The position numbers and the translations under genes are program-made. DNA of 8,142 nucleotides from Candidatus Sumerlaeota bacterium. Its GTDB lineage: Bacteria > Sumerlaeota > Sumerlaeia > UBA8349. Location: NCBI GenBank assembly GCA_003501375.1, contig DNPO01000294.1, positions 1 through 8,142 of the forward strand. The letters run 5' to 3'. Shown here piece after piece: positions 6,662-8,142 of the stretch. Every line of letters begins with the position of its first letter. Within the stretch, counting starts at the first letter, position 1. The notes under the pieces were generated by a model that was not told the DNA's origin, made no database searches, and worked only from the letters and a program-made list of their open reading frames with translations.

Positions 6662-7756
6662 TTACCGCTTGGGTTTTACCATTCCATGCAGCAATTCGAG
6701 ATAGCGGTGTGCGGATTTGTTCCACGTAAATTTTTCCGACTGCCCCAGCCCGCGCATGCGCAAATCGCGGCGTAGAATTGGTTGTTTTTCCAGCGCGATA
6801 ATGGATTCCGCAAAGGCCGCATCTGACGGGTCAGCATACAGCGCCGCTTCACCACAAACCTCTCGTAACGACGTTTGTCCTGTGGTCAGCACCGGGCATT
6901 CCATCGTCATTGCCTCCAGCGGTGGCAGCCCAAACCCCTCGTATCGCGAGGGATAAATCAACGCTAATGCACCCCGATACAATTGGCCCAATTCGGTTTC
7001 ATTCACATATCCCCGTTCCTCCACCCATCCCGCCAGTTTGCCTTCGGCGAGCAAGCGATCAAATTCGGGAGAAATGGGATATGAACTCCCCGCCAGAATC
7101 AAGCGGGCAGAGATTTTGTTTTCGCGGCGCAACTCGGAGAACACTTTGAGAAGTTCCGGCAGCCCCTTGCGCGCGTGGTAGCCGCCGACATAGACAAAAT
7201 ACCCTTCGTAGATCACCATTTCAGACGACGCACTGTCACGTGTCACCTCTTCCAAATCTACCGCAGGGTATACCACGTGCGGTTCGTTGCGCGTTTTGAA
7301 ATGTCGCAAAATTTGTTCGCGGGAAAATATCGAGTCCGTCATCAACAAATCAGTTCGGTCCAGATCACGTTGCACCAGCGCCGTGTAATGCGCCCGCAAT
7401 TTTTCATTGGCAAAAAAATTCGGAATCATCAGAGGCAGCACATCGTGTAAAGTCATCACCACCGGCTTGCGTTTCCACAATCGGGGAATGTTGCCGTTTG
7501 CTGGAAAATGCACCACGTCCGCCCCCAGCGCCGCCAGCGGAACCATCCATTCATGCCACGGGCCGGGCCGCAAAAACGAACCGCGGCGAACAGCATGCGT
7601 TCCGGGGGGCACAGCGGTCTGGAGCGGCACGCGATGCAGCAGACGCACGTCCAGTGTTGGTTCCAGCGCCACGCACGCACGATACAATCCCGTGAGTACC
7701 TTCGCCATGCCAGCGGAGGGTTGGTGCAAAACAGAGGCATCGACTAAAACGCGCAT
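6662..7756 (-). CDS. Glycosyltransferase family 4 (GT-B fold) protein
   Basis: This encodes 364 residues, a normal length for a retaining GT4 enzyme that moves a sugar from a nucleotide donor to a glycan or lipid acceptor at the cytoplasmic face. The N-terminal half opens with MRVLVDASVLHQPSAGMAKV (1-20), the acceptor-side glycine loop, followed by DVVHFPANGNIP (80-91) and TLHDVLPLM (102-110), then DSIFSREQIL (141-150). The donor half starts at FVYVGGYHARKGLPELL (187-203) with the phosphate-contacting Lys197. It contains YPSRYEGFGLPPLEAM (268-283), the EX7E motif with Glu273 and Glu281. No membrane segment or signal peptide is seen. AGGA lies about ten bases before the ATG. The gene converges on the FeoA gene with eight bases between stops and is monocistronic here, with no polysaccharide cluster in view. 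Substrate is unknown. Confidence 0.93.
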   Translation of the reverse strand: MRVLVDASVLHQPSAGMAKVLTGLYRACVALEPTLDVRLLHRVPLQTAVPPGTHAVRRGSFLRPGPWHEWMVPLAALGADVVHFPANGNIPRLWKRKPVVMTLHDVLPLMIPNFFANEKLRAHYTALVQRDLDRTDLLMTDSIFSREQILRHFKTRNEPHVVYPAVDLEEVTRDSASSEMVIYEGYFVYVGGYHARKGLPELLKVFSELRRENKISARLILAGSSYPISPEFDRLLAEGKLAGWVEERGYVNETELGQLYRGALALIYPSRYEGFGLPPLEAMTMECPVLTTGQTSLREVCGEAALYADPSDAAFAESIIALEKQPILRRDLRMRGLGQSEKFTWNKSAHRYLELLHGMVKPKR

Positions 7757-7818
7757 GCGGTGTTTTTCCTAAACAAAGCGTGGATAAGAATTTGCATTTC
7801 ACTACAGCACACAGTGCA

Positions 7819-7847
7819 TCCATACTGCTTTTCCACTGTGGAATCAA
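7819..7847 (-). promoter_or_regulatory. Weak candidate promoter of the minus-strand glycosyltransferase
   Basis: On the minus strand TTGATT (7847-7842) is followed after 17 bases by TATGGA (7824-7819). The spacing is ideal but both hexamers are weak. A perfect dyad, TTCCAC-T-GTGGAA at 7831-7843, sits within the spacer and could be a binding site. The predicted leader is about 55 to 60 bases. Confidence 0.22.
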
Positions 7848-7874
7848 CCTTAATCCACCACGAGTGAAATGAAG

Positions 7875-7918
7875 GAACCAAGGACATCTCAAAGTACAGA
7901 TGCTAAATCCTTTGGTTC
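7875..7918. repeat. Two-tier stem-loop
   Basis: Outer arms GAACCAAGGA (7875-7884) and TCCTTTGGTTC (7908-7918) pair with one bulged base. Inside them CATCT (7885-7889) pairs with AGATG (7898-7902) around an eight-base loop. The structure has no T run, so it is not a standard terminator. It may mark the outer edge of the palindromic cassette to its right. Confidence 0.5.
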
Positions 7919-7944
7919 ATATATGCTTTATGCTGTTTGGTGTA

Positions 7945-7959
7945 CATCCCGCAGGGATG
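7945..7959. repeat. Short hairpin CATCCC-GCA-GGGATG
   Basis: Six-base perfect arms surround a three-base loop. It lies 13 bases before the GC-rich stem-loop at 7973-8000 and probably belongs to the same repeat family, which cannot be confirmed from one copy. Confidence 0.55.
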
Positions 7960-7972
7960 AGATATACGATAG

Positions 7973-8142
7973 CCGGGGGTAAGCGAAGCGCAACCCCCGG
8001 TATGAACCCAATGTTTATGCACCCTGAAGGGGTGCGACAACATGGAAGAATTTCGCAATCGGGTGTGTTTTTCCCTATTCTTGTCGCACCCTTTCAGGGT
8101 GCATGTTTTCTGATATTTCCCGGGGGTTGCGCTTCGCTTACC
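7973..8142. repeat. Nested palindromic repeat cassette (REP/BIME-like or small mobile element), cut by window end
   Basis: Two inverted-repeat pairs are nested. The outer left arm at 7978-8000 is the exact reverse complement of 8120-8142 (23 of 23 bases), and the right arm probably continues past the window. The inner arms at 8017-8040 and 8081-8104 are complementary at 23 of 24 positions. Each arm also folds on itself: CCGGGGGT/ACCCCCGG at 7973-7980 and 7993-8000, and GCACCC/GGGTGC at 8019-8024 and 8030-8035. The spacers between outer and inner arms do not match each other, so the arms look like separate modules. The central 40 bases (8041-8080) are unique. No transposase is in view. Confidence 0.75.

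Larger units (their letters stand above)
7757..7942. other. Gene-free region with several short inverted repeats
   Basis: No open frame here looks like a gene. Pairs of complementary segments are frequent: GTGGATAAG (7780-7788) with CTTAATCCAC (7849-7858, one bulge), ATTTCACT (7796-7803) with AGTGAAAT (7863-7870), and CACAGTG (7810-7816) with CACTGTG (7834-7840). The first two pairs interleave rather than nest. A further stem-loop at 7875-7918 is listed separately. It may be promoter DNA plus the edge of the repeat cassette that follows. Confidence 0.45.

Noticed and set aside
7945..8142. CRISPR array
   Set aside because: The repeats are inverted and each occurs once per side. There are no regularly spaced direct repeats and no cas genes.

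Overview
The window comes from a bacterium with roughly balanced base composition. A tetratricopeptide protein fused to a heptosyltransferase-like (GT9) domain, a group best known from Gram-negative bacteria, and an ammonium channel with a cleavable signal peptide both hint at a diderm. The P-II protein belongs to a subtype without the uridylylation tyrosine, so an ordinary proteobacterium is less likely. I cannot name the phylum from sequence alone. Six protein-coding genes fill positions 343 to 7756. There are no RNA genes and no CRISPR array.

Left block, nitrogen: a 342-base leader holds a well-spaced sigma-54 type -24/-12 element at 251-266. It precedes amtB (343-1719), followed after 35 bases by a glnB/glnK-type P-II gene (1755-2096). 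This is the classic ammonium channel plus regulator pair. The P-II protein has Glu at position 51 where the uridylylated Tyr normally sits, so its control is probably by ligand binding only.

Middle: a 497-residue protein (2183-3676) joins five or six TPR repeats to a GT9-like glycosyltransferase region. It probably acts in surface-polysaccharide or protein glycosylation.

Iron block (3722-6653): a Fur-family repressor gene, feoB and a FeoA-domain gene lie in a row. The fur-like gene has a sigma-70 type promoter whose start region is covered by a perfect dyad. A second dyad with the same core lies just before the feoB ribosome binding site. The two cores differ at two symmetric positions, so both changes keep the dyad. 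This points to a Fur-type operator shared within an autoregulated ferrous-iron uptake operon. The FeoA protein carries an N-terminal seven-cysteine, zinc-ribbon-like extension and starts one base after the feoB stop.

Right block: a GT4-type glycosyltransferase on the minus strand (6662-7756) converges on the feo operon with only 8 bases between stop codons. A possible terminator for it lies inside the FeoA gene. The final 386 bases have no gene. They hold several stem-loops and then a nested palindromic repeat cassette that runs off the window end and looks like a REP/BIME-type or small mobile palindromic element.

No wholly new system is evident. The best leads are the covarying operator pair, the cysteine-rich FeoA fusion, the Tyr51-less P-II protein under a probable sigma-54 promoter, and the nested palindromes.
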